Source of the DNA: Bacteroidales bacterium
GTDB taxonomy: Bacteria > Bacteroidota > Bacteroidia > Bacteroidales > UBA932
Length of the DNA stretch: 64,000 bases
Assembly (NCBI GenBank): GCA_017620335.1
Contig: JAFZQO010000052.1
Span: 1-64,000, forward strand
Direction: 5' to 3'
Part shown: in pieces, positions 1-7,374 of the stretch
Numbering within the stretch: the first letter of the stretch is position 1
Layout: the number at the start of each line of letters is the position of its first letter
The notes under the pieces: model-generated
The model's database searches: none
Seen by the model: only the letters and a program-made list of their open reading frames with translations
What the model was told of the DNA's origin: nothing
Translations under genes and position numbers: made by a program

Positions 1-90
1 CTCCCGCATCCAAGATAGAAGATCTTTTCGCGAAAATCTCTGCTCTGGCTGTAAACTAGCATAGCATCGTATGATCTCTTTCGTAGTCAT
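1..90 (-). CDS. Unknown protein, N-terminal 30 codons only
   Basis: The reverse strand reads an open frame from an ATG at 90 to the window edge, beginning MTTKEIIRCYASLQPEQ. The residues look like a helical N-terminus (a winged-helix-like start such as those in short Bacteroidales regulators or DUF6577-type proteins), but 30 residues are too few to assign a family. A strong Bacteroidota promoter lies just upstream (98-129), which supports a real gene. It is divergent from the OLD nuclease gene and lies in the same AT-rich element. The remainder is outside the window. Confidence 0.55.
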   Translation of the reverse strand, partial: MTTKEIIRCYASLQPEQRFSRKDLLSWMRE

Positions 91-97
91 TCCGATG

Positions 98-129
98 CAA
101 AACTATATATTTTCCGTCAATAATTCAAA
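98..129 (-). promoter_or_regulatory. Promoter of the truncated leftward gene
   Basis: On the minus strand, TTTG (129-126) is followed after 20 bases by TAGTTTTG (105-98), an exact match to the Bacteroidota -33/-7 pattern. Transcription would start near 91, at or next to the ATG at 90, so the mRNA may have almost no leader. Confidence 0.6.
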
Positions 130-157
130 TAATTGACAAGAATTATAATATTTTTCC

Positions 158-168
158 GGGGGGGGGGG
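158..168. repeat. Homopolymer tract of eleven G
   Basis: An uninterrupted run of 11 G sits in an AT-rich intergenic stretch between two divergent promoters, about 30 bases upstream of the -33 box of the leftward gene. Such tracts can change length by slippage. The rest of the gap (169-346) shows no gene or hairpin that I can support. Confidence 0.9.
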
Positions 169-346
169 TAATTCCTCGTGTGACGAAATACTACATCAGA
201 ACGGATGTAAAAAGCACATAAAGGAAGCTAATTACATTCGAAAGAATATAATTTCATTGCAACATTTTCTTTGGTCAATTAAATCTGAAGATGACTAATA
301 AATGATTCTAGTGTCGTTGAGAGAAGTGTGGAATAGAGAAGGATTA

Positions 347-378
347 TTGCTCGCAAGTCGTTTTTTTTCCTAACTTTG
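347..378 (+). promoter_or_regulatory. Promoter of the OLD nuclease gene
   Basis: TTG at 347-349 and TAACTTTG at 371-378 (21-base spacer) match the Bacteroidota -33/-7 pattern. The predicted transcription start is near 385. This lies downstream of the first possible GTG (378), so translation more likely begins at GTG 396. Confidence 0.5.
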
Positions 379-395
379 TGAAAAAAGTAACTCCA

Positions 396-2339
396 GTGAA
401 AATCAAGTCATTCAGAATTCAGAATTTCAAATCCATTCGCGACATGGAGATTATGCTCGATCCGGAATTGAGCATACTTACAGGAGTGAATAATTGTGGA
501 AAGACAACGGTGTTGGAGGCAATCGCTTTTTGGGCGGACTGTTTTCAGAAGCTCATACATAGGGCAGAGAGAGGGCATAAAGACCGATTTAACAAGGGTG
601 ATTTTATCTTCCGGCCTGAAACGCAGAGCTATTTTGAGTTTTCGTCCTTTCCCTGCATCCACTGTGCTGGGATAGCTGATGTCTTTCCCGAGCGGGAAAC
701 GAATCAACCGATTTGCTTAACAGCAACACTTTCTGACGATTACGGAAATGAATTGGCCATACCTGTTGTTATTTCGCTGGCCAAACCGGCCCGTTTTTTA
801 GTAACGGTCAAGGAAAAATCCTCGTTTGATTATGGAAAGATGAATAGCATGTTGCGTTCTCTTCCCAATGCAGTGGCAACATACTTTGCAACCCCTGTTG
901 CTGATATCCTCCCTGAAGAGAATTTTGAGACGGAACCTTTTCTCAAGGCCAAAGTCGAGGAGAGGAAGTCCATCGAAGTGCTTCGAAACCGACTTTTCCG
1001 CCTTATGAGCACATCGAATTTTGCGCAGTACTGCCAAGACCTATCCTATATCTTGTATGGGAAGACCGTCTCCAATCAAGTGTTCTTTTCTACCCCGTCG
1101 AATATTTCCACAGATAAGACGGTAATCATTGAGTATTGGACTGCGAAGAATTCCCACAAGAAAGAAATTGCCATGTTAGGCAGTGGAACTCTCCAAATCC
1201 TTGAAATTCTTTTGAATCTCTATCACAATGTAGAGGATAGGACTGATTTGAATATTGTGCTCCTGGATGAACCAGATAGCCATATCCACCGAGACGTTCA
1301 AGGACGACTACTGGAGATTTTAGCCAGAGTGACCAAAAGCAACCAGATTATCCTTACGACTCACAATGAGTCTATGATAAGGAGTGCATCTTTGAAGCAC
1401 TTATTCCATATTGATGCGTCCATTGGCGGACTTGTCACTTGCATGTATAAAAAGGATCTTCCCGATCTACATCAACCTTATTTTAAAGGCTTGTACCCCG
1501 GCTTCGAGTCATCGCTTCTGAAAGCCATATCCGGACAGTCCACGGGCTTAGATTTTATCAATGCCATCGAAGCCGACAAAATTGTCTTTGTAGAAGGAGA
1601 AGATGATGCGCGACTTTTATATCATTTGATGATGACCAACGTGGCCAATCAAAACAGAAAAGTAGTTTTTTGGGTCATGGGAGGCGTATCCCAAATCATC
1701 AATAATTTAGGGGCATACAAAACAGTCCTTTCGTCCATTAAGAACGGTATTTCTTTATGGGATAAGACTGTTTTGGTTTTCGATTGTGACAGACTGATTG
1801 ATGAACATCTGAATCAGTTAAAGAATAACATTTCTTCAGAATATGGAATCCCTGTTTATGTCCCGAATATGTATACTGAGGAATCCGTCGCACTTTCCGA
1901 TTTTTCAATCCTTACCGAACTGCTGATTAGAGCCCTTTCTCTTGATCCCAGTAAACGCGCCGACTTAACAAAGGCTCTGCAGAGTGCCAGTTTAACCGAG
2001 GATCCCGCCATCCGTAAACGCTATTCAGATTTGGACAACCCCTTTGTCCAGAGCTATAAAGGAATCTATTTAGAGCCAATAAACCACATTAAAAAGAATA
2101 GCATCAAAATCCCTTCTGATATTGACTTGAAAGCCAAACTAGAGAGTCAATATACGACCTGCCCTTTGCTGCGATTGGCCAATAAGGATGATGTTGCCGC
2201 AATAATCAATAACGCCCTCAAGGTAGTTGAGCCTTCTGCTACTTATGCAGCAGAACGGTTTGATATCCTTGTAGAGGAGGCTGAAGCCTCCACGCTGTTT
2301 GATGAGTGGAAGAAGTTAATTCAATTCCTCTCGAAATAA
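396..2339 (+). CDS. OLD-family ATPase/TOPRIM endonuclease, possible defence gene
   Basis: Predicted nuclease of the overcoming-lysogenization-defect (OLD) type: an ABC/SMC-like ATPase fused to a TOPRIM nuclease. Numbering from GTG 378, Walker A is GVNNCGKT (about 36-43), a signature-like LGSGTLQ lies before the Walker B segment LLDEPDSHIH (about 294-303), and a switch histidine is in TTHNES. The TOPRIM half has VEGEDD (about 405) and the acidic pair in VFDCD (about 467). The frame is open from GTG 378, but that codon is part of the -7 box TAACTTTG, so GTG 396 (protein starting VKIKSFRIQNF) is chosen. About 647 residues, somewhat longer than typical OLD proteins. No UvrD-like helicase follows, so it is not a Gabija pair; the next gene is the integrase on the other strand. 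AT-rich composition and the integrase suggest it is cargo of the element. Confidence 0.85.
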   Translation: MKIKSFRIQNFKSIRDMEIMLDPELSILTGVNNCGKTTVLEAIAFWADCFQKLIHRAERGHKDRFNKGDFIFRPETQSYFEFSSFPCIHCAGIADVFPERETNQPICLTATLSDDYGNELAIPVVISLAKPARFLVTVKEKSSFDYGKMNSMLRSLPNAVATYFATPVADILPEENFETEPFLKAKVEERKSIEVLRNRLFRLMSTSNFAQYCQDLSYILYGKTVSNQVFFSTPSNISTDKTVIIEYWTAKNSHKKEIAMLGSGTLQILEILLNLYHNVEDRTDLNIVLLDEPDSHIHRDVQGRLLEILARVTKSNQIILTTHNESMIRSASLKHLFHIDASIGGLVTCMYKKDLPDLHQPYFKGLYPGFESSLLKAISGQSTGLDFINAIEADKIVFVEGEDDARLLYHLMMTNVANQNRKVVFWVMGGVSQIINNLGAYKTVLSSIKNGISLWDKTVLVFDCDRLIDEHLNQLKNNISSEYGIPVYVPNMYTEESVALSDFSILTELLIRALSLDPSKRADLTKALQSASLTEDPAIRKRYSDLDNPFVQSYKGIYLEPINHIKKNSIKIPSDIDLKAKLESQYTTCPLLRLANKDDVAAIINNALKVVEPSATYAAERFDILVEEAEASTLFDEWKKLIQFLSK

Positions 2340-2488
2340 TTGAGCAAGATACTGCCTCAGAGATAGATGTTCATTGTATTTTGGAGATAGATTGTTATCA
2401 TGTCTTGTATCTAACTACTTCGCTAAAGGAAATCTGTGAAGGCTGATGCAATGAATTCTTCCTCTCAACGTCATTATTTAAACAGTTA

Positions 2489-3901
2489 TTATTCAAGTTT
2501 CAAGATGACCTCCTTGGCCATCTCTTCGTCGATGTCGCGGTAGCGGCTGAAGGCGCGGGAGTTCTCTACGTGGCCGGAAATCTTGGCGATGAGATTCGGG
2601 TCCTTGACTTCTTTATACAGATTGCCGACCAGGACGCGGCGGGCCATGTGGGAGGAGGCGACTTCCCAGATGGGATGCTTCTCTTCCTCACGGGTGATGG
2701 TGTTCAGGGTGGTCACCACGCGGTCGATGCCGGCAAGTTTGATCATCTTCTTGATATCGCGGTTGTAGTCCTGCTCACAAATAAAGGGAAGAAGACGTCC
2801 GTCGGGCTGGTCCTTATAGCGATCCAGAATCTCCAATGCGGTTGGAGATAGAGGGACTCGGACCGTATAGGGACGGCCCTCCTTTGTCTTACGAGGAACG
2901 TATTCGATAGCGCCATTGATGACATTGTTCTTGGTCATCTTCATCAGGTCGCCGACGCGGCATCCGATGAAGCATTGGAAGACGAAGATGTCACGCTGGA
3001 CATCCAGACCGGGGTTGTCCGGGAACTTCGCCTGGTACAGTTGGTTTCGTTCCTCCTTGGTGAGATAGAAGGGAGTACCATAGATGGCCGTGCCAATAAC
3101 ATAATCATCGTAAGGATCCCGGTTCATGTAGCCTCTCTTGATCGACCAGCGGACGAAGGTGTGAAAACGGGACATAGTTCCAATGATGGAATTCTGGCCG
3201 CGCTGCTTCGGGAACCGGCATTCCGGGACCGACTTGTAGGCTTTCTTGTAAAGGGGATCCTTGATGCACGGTTTTCCGTCCTTGCCTTCCACAACGAACT
3301 TGTGTTCATTCTCCAGGAACTTGGAGAACTCCCGGAGCAGATCCGAGGATAGTGTAGCAAAGCTCACCTCCTGGGCGCTATAGATGGCGAAGCGCTTCAG
3401 GGCCCGGATGATAACGTTGTAGTGACGGATCCGGGAGATGGAAATCTTCTGGATGGATACGAAATGCTCGAACGTATCGAAGAACTCCTTCTGAAGATTA
3501 CGCTTCTCTTCTTCGGGAGTTTCCTCGTCGTTCTCTTCTGCTGCTGGAATGTCCAGTTCCTCAATTGTCCGATCGAGCAACTTATCTGCTACCCATTTAT
3601 TGGGTAGGGGAACCTTTCCAGATCCTGCTGCGACAAAGGCATCGAGCAGGAATCTGGATGTCGCATCCAATTCGGAGTTCAGATTCTGGAGCTCCTGGAT
3701 CTCCTTCCGCTTCTCTTCGGTCATCATACGGACCTTGGGAATCATGAACCGTTGCCGGTCCTGATCCCAATCGTCAGAATGTCCGTATAGGTTCGTTTTT
3801 CCCCTCTGATTGAACCTTCCATGGAAAAATCTGACCAAAATCTCCTGTTTTCCCGTTGTTTTGTCCTTCTTACTGGACAGAGAATATTCAATAGTCGCCA
3901 T
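2489..3901 (-). CDS. Tyrosine recombinase (integrase) of the integrative element
   Basis: Site-specific tyrosine recombinase of the Bacteroidales type, 470 residues. An arm-binding-like N-terminal domain (about 1-60) and a SAM-like core-binding domain (about 135-270) precede the catalytic domain. Catalytic residues visible: Arg315 in GCRVGDL, Lys338 or Lys340 in the beta hairpin RKTKEGR, His418 and Arg421 in HMARR, His444 in SGH, and nucleophile Tyr454 in FSRYRD. The set is complete, so the enzyme is predicted active. The gene points away from a tRNA 3' fragment at 4102-4121, the usual placement of an integrase beside its attachment site. A promoter (TACCTTTG, 3931-3924) and repeated TGGCGAC heptamers lie between them. 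Confidence 0.93.
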   Translation of the reverse strand: MATIEYSLSSKKDKTTGKQEILVRFFHGRFNQRGKTNLYGHSDDWDQDRQRFMIPKVRMMTEEKRKEIQELQNLNSELDATSRFLLDAFVAAGSGKVPLPNKWVADKLLDRTIEELDIPAAEENDEETPEEEKRNLQKEFFDTFEHFVSIQKISISRIRHYNVIIRALKRFAIYSAQEVSFATLSSDLLREFSKFLENEHKFVVEGKDGKPCIKDPLYKKAYKSVPECRFPKQRGQNSIIGTMSRFHTFVRWSIKRGYMNRDPYDDYVIGTAIYGTPFYLTKEERNQLYQAKFPDNPGLDVQRDIFVFQCFIGCRVGDLMKMTKNNVINGAIEYVPRKTKEGRPYTVRVPLSPTALEILDRYKDQPDGRLLPFICEQDYNRDIKKMIKLAGIDRVVTTLNTITREEEKHPIWEVASSHMARRVLVGNLYKEVKDPNLIAKISGHVENSRAFSRYRDIDEEMAKEVILKLE

Positions 3902-4061
3902 AAATCAACCATTTAGATCGCCACAAAGGTAATAAATTTTTGGCGACATTTTGGCGACTTAGCTGAAAAATAAAGATTTTTCGTGGTCCCGTACTAGAAT
4001 CGAAACAGGCTCGAAATCATATATAATTTATTGATAATCAATCTATAATAAGCTGTCGCCA
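3894..4061. repeat. Four copies of the TGGCGAC heptamer around the integrase start and att site
   Basis: TGGCGAC occurs at 3941-3947 and 3952-3958 (11 bases apart, same face of the helix), and its complement GTCGCCA at 3894-3900 and 4055-4061. They sit between the integrase start and the tRNA fragment, where arm-type or excisionase sites of such elements lie. Function is inferred. The rest of the gap 3902-4101 is AT-rich and non-coding. Confidence 0.5.
3924..3931 (-). promoter_or_regulatory. -7 box of the integrase gene
   Basis: The minus strand carries TACCTTTG, a full match to TAnnTTTG, 23 bases before the integrase ATG. No clear -33 box is seen. Two TGGCGAC copies lie just upstream, so integrase or an accessory factor bound there could also control the promoter. 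Confidence 0.5.
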
Positions 4062-4101
4062 ATGTCAAATCCGTTCAATCCATTTCAGACCCGTTCAGTT
4101 C

Positions 4102-4121
4102 TTCGAGTCCCGCCTCGGGCA
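4102..4121 (+). other. tRNA 3'-end fragment, probable attachment site (attR) of the element
   Basis: The 20 bases can be read as the last part of a tRNA: T-loop TTCGAGT, T-stem 3' strand CCCGC, acceptor 3' strand CTCGGGC and discriminator A. No matching 5' T-stem or tRNA body precedes it, so it is not a tRNA gene. The acceptor implies a tRNA starting GCCCGAG, plausibly leucine. A terminator follows at once, as expected if an intact tRNA once stood here and integration moved its body to the far (left) end of the element. CCGTTCA repeats at 4071-4077 and 4091-4097 flank its left side. Confidence 0.5.
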
Positions 4122-4136
4122 CGAGCAAAGCGAGTA

Positions 4137-4187
4137 CCGCCGGTGTTTCAGGATAACGATCCCGAAGCACCGGCGGCTTTCTTTTTC
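4137..4187 (+). terminator. Rho-independent terminator after the tRNA fragment
   Basis: CCGCCGGTG (4137-4145) pairs perfectly with CACCGGCGG (4168-4176), followed by a T-rich tail to 4187. It works on the plus strand, where the only upstream unit is the tRNA fragment, so it was probably the terminator of the split tRNA gene. Confidence 0.75.
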
Positions 4188-4206
4188 CTCCACCAATCGA
4201 CCGCGA

Positions 4207-5007
4207 TCAAGGGACGGGTTCTTCCCAGACGGGGCGGACGTTCATCCCGATCCAGCGGGAATTCCTGCCAATGCCGTCGGTAAGTGTGCCGCCATGGTTC
4301 TTGATCATCGTCTGGGCGGTGGTAGGATAATCCGCAGTCACCGTCGCCGTCATGTAACACCAATCAAGTTTGTGTTCATGAAAGGTATCCTTTCTGACGC
4401 CCGTGGCAGGAAGGTAGATGCTGTTGCCTGTGATCTTGCTGGTGATCTTCATGCAGCTGACACCATTGTAAGTGACATACATGGTGATGGCGTTTCTCCT
4501 GAGTGTAAGCCACTCTTGTTCGGTTGGAGTACGCCATTTGCCGCCGAGGTTGGCCCTGGCGGCATCGTCGGCATAACCGTAGTCGCTGAACTCGGTCTTG
4601 CCGTCGGGATCGCCGTAACCGCCCCAATGCTCCGTCCTATCCTTGGGACAATATCTGGTAAGCATGAGATAGAGTTCATAACTATTATTGCCGGTCTTCA
4701 CGCGTTTGGTGCCATTACACCACTTATATGAATCCGTGTCATACGACGGTTTATCTGAATACACCTCTCCCCAGGCGTAATAATCCCCGATCTCCTCGGG
4801 CAGGGAAGCCCCAAGGTTGCATTCGGCCCAGAAAAGCCTGTACAGCGAGCCGTCCTCACGTGTCAGCAACAGTCCCATGTCCACCGTCCCGTCAGGGGCG
4901 ATGACCATCTGGTCGTCATCGGGATTGTTTTCTTTGTCGCATGACAAGACAGCAATCACCGAAAGGGCGAAGACAGCCAGGGTTTTCTTTAAAGTCAAGG
5001 AAGCCAT
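4207..5007 (-). CDS. FISUMP-domain lipoprotein
   Basis: Predicted surface or periplasmic lipoprotein, 266 residues. A signal peptide ends in the lipobox VLSC (Cys about 23) followed by an Asp/Asn-rich linker. The rest matches the Fibrobacter succinogenes major paralogous (FISUMP) domain: a segment like WAECNLGAS, then GDYYAWGE, a GGKWRTPTEQEW box, and a C-terminal GMNVRPVW. Function of the domain is unknown; it is common in Bacteroidales cell-surface proteins. It is the first chromosomal gene beside the att-like site. A near-consensus -7 box (TATCTTTA, 5028-5021) lies upstream. Confidence 0.8.
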   Translation of the reverse strand: MASLTLKKTLAVFALSVIAVLSCDKENNPDDDQMVIAPDGTVDMGLLLTREDGSLYRLFWAECNLGASLPEEIGDYYAWGEVYSDKPSYDTDSYKWCNGTKRVKTGNNSYELYLMLTRYCPKDRTEHWGGYGDPDGKTEFSDYGYADDAARANLGGKWRTPTEQEWLTLRRNAITMYVTYNGVSCMKITSKITGNSIYLPATGVRKDTFHEHKLDWCYMTATVTADYPTTAQTMIKNHGGTLTDGIGRNSRWIGMNVRPVWEEPVP

Positions 5008-5071
5008 AGTCAGTTCATTTTTTGTAAAGATAAAAAGTTTTTGAGCGGATATGCAAAAAATGCGATTTAAA

Positions 5072-5103
5072 TTTGGTTTATAAAATAAACTTGTTTATAT
5101 TTG
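5072..5103 (+). promoter_or_regulatory. Promoter of the membrane-protein/regulator operon
   Basis: TTTG at 5072-5075, a 20-base spacer and TATATTTG at 5096-5103 form an exact Bacteroidota promoter. Predicted start near 5110, giving a leader of about 60 bases. Confidence 0.65.
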
Positions 5104-5168
5104 CAGCAGAGTTCGGACGGACTGCGCAGCCGATACCGGGCTCAAAATGAACATAAATAACTAACACA

Positions 5169-5744
5169 ATGGAACTTAACAATGAAATGACGGCTCAGCA
5201 GAGCCTCGCGCTCATCAGCGAAACGATGAACAATTGCCGGAAAGCCATCCTCCGGAACAACGCGAAGGGATTCCTTGTCTGGGGCATATTGCTCACGGTA
5301 TTCTCCCTCGTAGTCTATCTTCTTTGGCACACGACCGGCAGCCCGAACTGGAACCTTCTCTGGTTCGCGATGCCCCTCATCGGCTATCCCCTGGCCGCAT
5401 TGCTTTACAAGAAGAATGACGCCGTCCCCCAAAGCGAAATCGGCCGCATGCTCGGGCAGATCTGGGGAGTCTTCGCGGTTTTCTCCCTCACCCTCAGCGC
5501 CATCGCCGTATTCATCGTGCCGATGAACATCACCCTGATGGTCGTCGTCCTTCTCGGCATCGCCGAGTGCATCTCCGGCGTCGTGCTCAAGAACTGGCCC
5601 ATCATCGCCTGCGGCGCCATCCTCGGCATCGGAGGCGCCGTTGCCGCCGTCCTGCTGAAAAGCGAAGCCCAGCTTCTGCTTTTCACCCTCGGCGGCGTGC
5701 TTCTCGCAGTCACGGGCCTGATCGTCAAACAGCAGTACAGGTAG
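5169..5744 (+). CDS. Six-helix membrane protein of unknown function
   Basis: 191 residues with about 30 cytoplasmic N-terminal residues and then roughly six hydrophobic segments (about 33-53, 60-80, 95-115, 118-135, 140-157, 163-183). No catalytic motif is visible. It lies 4 bases upstream of a winged-helix regulator, a pairing often seen in Bacteroidota, where the membrane protein may sense or transport whatever the regulator responds to; that role is inference. Start ATG 5169 is the first in-frame start after a strong promoter. Confidence 0.75.
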   Translation: MELNNEMTAQQSLALISETMNNCRKAILRNNAKGFLVWGILLTVFSLVVYLLWHTTGSPNWNLLWFAMPLIGYPLAALLYKKNDAVPQSEIGRMLGQIWGVFAVFSLTLSAIAVFIVPMNITLMVVVLLGIAECISGVVLKNWPIIACGAILGIGGAVAAVLLKSEAQLLLFTLGGVLLAVTGLIVKQQYR

Positions 5745-5748
5745 CGCC

Positions 5749-6042
5749 ATGTTCCCCAAACTCGACCCGCTCCTGCACTCTGAGCTCCGCCTGGCCGTGA
5801 TGTCGGTCCTTGCGGGGGTGGAGTCCGCGGACTTCACCTTCCTCAAGGCCCAGACCGGGGCCACGGCCGGCAACCTCAGCGTCCAGATCGACAAGCTCGC
5901 GAACGCCGGCTACATAGCCGTCGAGAAAGGCTTCAAGGGCAAGATGCCATGCACCACCTGCCGAATAACCCCTGAGGGGGTTGAAGCCTTCGACTCCTAC
6001 GTCAGCGCCCTGAAGGAGTACCTCTCCGCCGGGCAGTCCTGA
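5749..6042 (+). CDS. Winged-helix transcriptional regulator (MarR/ArsR-like, single domain)
   Basis: 97-residue DNA-binding protein consisting of one winged-helix domain. The recognition-helix region is ATAGNLSVQIDKLANAGYI, followed by a wing and a C-terminal helix, as in the small HTH_34-like (PadR/MarR-related) regulators of Bacteroidota. It follows the membrane protein by 4 bases and precedes two palindromes (6051-6091 and 6107-6135) in front of the ABC operon, making it the obvious candidate to bind them and control itself or the exporter. Target binding is inferred. Confidence 0.8.
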   Translation: MFPKLDPLLHSELRLAVMSVLAGVESADFTFLKAQTGATAGNLSVQIDKLANAGYIAVEKGFKGKMPCTTCRITPEGVEAFDSYVSALKEYLSAGQS

Positions 6043-6050
6043 CCTCTCCG

Positions 6051-6091
6051 CCAAAACGGGAATGAAAAACGCATTTTCATTCCCGTTTTGG
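6051..6091. repeat. Perfect 18-bp inverted repeat with 5-base loop (palindrome 1)
   Basis: CCAAAACGGGAATGAAAA (6051-6068) and its exact complement (6074-6091) flank the loop ACGCA. No T-run follows on either strand, which argues against a plain terminator. Its core GGGAATGAAA is shared with the second palindrome at 6107-6135. Confidence 0.85.
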
Positions 6092-6106
6092 CAAAAAAAC
6101 TCGATT

Positions 6107-6135
6107 CGGGAATGAAACGGCCGTTTTCATTCCCG
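6107..6135. repeat. Second palindrome with the same core, overlapping the -33 region of the ABC operon
   Basis: CGGGAATGAAACGG (6107-6120) pairs with CCGTTTTCATTCCCG (6121-6135) with one bulged T. It ends 8 bases before the -7 box, so it covers the -33 region: an operator is likely. A T-rich stretch follows, so on the plus strand it could also terminate transcription coming from the regulator gene. Confidence 0.7.
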
Positions 6136-6143
6136 TTTCTTTT

Positions 6144-6151
6144 TATCTTTG
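6144..6151 (+). promoter_or_regulatory. -7 box of the DUF5687/ABC operon
   Basis: TATCTTTG matches TAnnTTTG exactly and stands 20 bases before the ATG at 6172. The usual -33 position falls in the palindrome at 6107-6135. Confidence 0.6.
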
Positions 6152-6171
6152 CGGGCACAACATATTGAACT

Positions 6172-7374
6172 ATGTCCCCTTCCATTTCCATGAAGTCGCT
6201 CTCGCGCCTGCAGTTCCGCCAGTTCTTCCGTGGGAAGAAGGGGCGCGACCTGCTGGCCCCGGCGATCCTAATCATCTACTTCTGGCTCATCGAGTTCATC
6301 GTGTATTTCGAAGTGGGCGGGAAGCTGCCCGCGCTGGCCGGCCTCCTGTTCCTGACCGCCCTCATTCCGGATTTCATAATGAAGATCATCTTCGAAAGGG
6401 ACCACACAGTCATGGACCCCTTCCTGAAGACGAGGCCCGTACCCCAAGGATTCTGGGACAGGTTCCTGACCATTTCCCAGTTATGGAACCCGTCCAACCT
6501 GATCATGCCCGTGGCGATGGCTCCGGCCTGCCTGCTGTTCCTCCCCTTTCCGACCAGCCTGGTCATACTGGTGGTAATCTACCTGTTATCGGCCTTCAAC
6601 GGCTTCCTGGTGATGCTCATCAAGCACCGTGGCACCTACCAGTCGGAAAAGAGCGCCTCCGCAAAGGCTCCGCGCACCTTCAAGTCCACCACCGGGCACG
6701 CCGTCTTCAGCCTTCAGACAAAGAGCGTCCTCAGGTCGAAGAGGCTCAGGACTTCGGTGATCTACCTCATCGTGTTCTCCCTGTTCATGTTCATCTGTTA
6801 CGGCAGGATGGAGGGAATGAACGGTAAGATCTTCCTGTTCTGCGTCACCGGCCTTGGATCCTCCTTGCTCAATCAGTACGGGATCGGTGTCGAAGCCAAT
6901 TTCATCAGCGCCATCTGGACCCGCCCCGTCTCCTTAAGCAGGATCCTGAAAGACAAATTCAGGCTTGCCATGGCACTCAACGGCACAATGGCCCTCATCT
7001 CCATACCCCTGTGCGTCTGGATGGACATTCCCGTCTATCTTCCCGTCGCCTACGCCTTGCTTGGGACTGGGATCGGATGCCCGGTATCCCTCATCGACGC
7101 TTACAACTGCAGTCCTTTCGACCTCTTCGGAAAGACATTCTTCAACTATCAGGGTTCGAGAGGGACATTCAAGGCCAGCACCATCCTGGGAATGACCTTC
7201 CTCCTTTTACTGGCGATATTGTTACCCATGTTCCTCCCCGACCTCACCGCCTCCCTCATCCTCGGCGGCCTGGGCCTCATCGGCTTCGCCTTCCACCGGC
7301 CCTTCTTCGACTGGGTGGAGCGCAAGTTCCTCAGAAACAAGCATAAATACATCGAAAAATACCTTGCGAAATGA
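6172..7374 (+). CDS. DUF5687-family ABC exporter membrane subunit
   Basis: 400-residue polytopic membrane protein, the permease-like half of a Bacteroidota ABC exporter. A conserved-looking N-terminus (SRLQFRQFFRGKK) precedes about ten hydrophobic segments, the first near residues 28-70 and the last near 340-380. It resembles DUF5687 proteins, which are always next to an ABC ATPase. The stop overlaps the start of the ATPase by 4 bases (ATGA), so the two are translationally coupled. Substrate unknown. Control by the upstream winged-helix protein is suggested by the palindromes over the promoter. Confidence 0.82.
   Translation: MSPSISMKSLSRLQFRQFFRGKKGRDLLAPAILIIYFWLIEFIVYFEVGGKLPALAGLLFLTALIPDFIMKIIFERDHTVMDPFLKTRPVPQGFWDRFLTISQLWNPSNLIMPVAMAPACLLFLPFPTSLVILVVIYLLSAFNGFLVMLIKHRGTYQSEKSASAKAPRTFKSTTGHAVFSLQTKSVLRSKRLRTSVIYLIVFSLFMFICYGRMEGMNGKIFLFCVTGLGSSLLNQYGIGVEANFISAIWTRPVSLSRILKDKFRLAMALNGTMALISIPLCVWMDIPVYLPVAYALLGTGIGCPVSLIDAYNCSPFDLFGKTFFNYQGSRGTFKASTILGMTFLLLLAILLPMFLPDLTASLILGGLGLIGFAFHRPFFDWVERKFLRNKHKYIEKYLAK

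Noticed and set aside
396-2339. Gabija-type GajA
   Set aside because: No helicase gene follows; the next gene is the integrase, antisense.
4081-4135. Complete tRNA gene
   Set aside because: No 5' T-stem, anticodon arm or acceptor 5' strand precedes the T-loop; only the last 20 bases fit.
6051-6091. Plain terminator
   Set aside because: No T-run follows the stem on either strand, and its core is repeated at an operator position.
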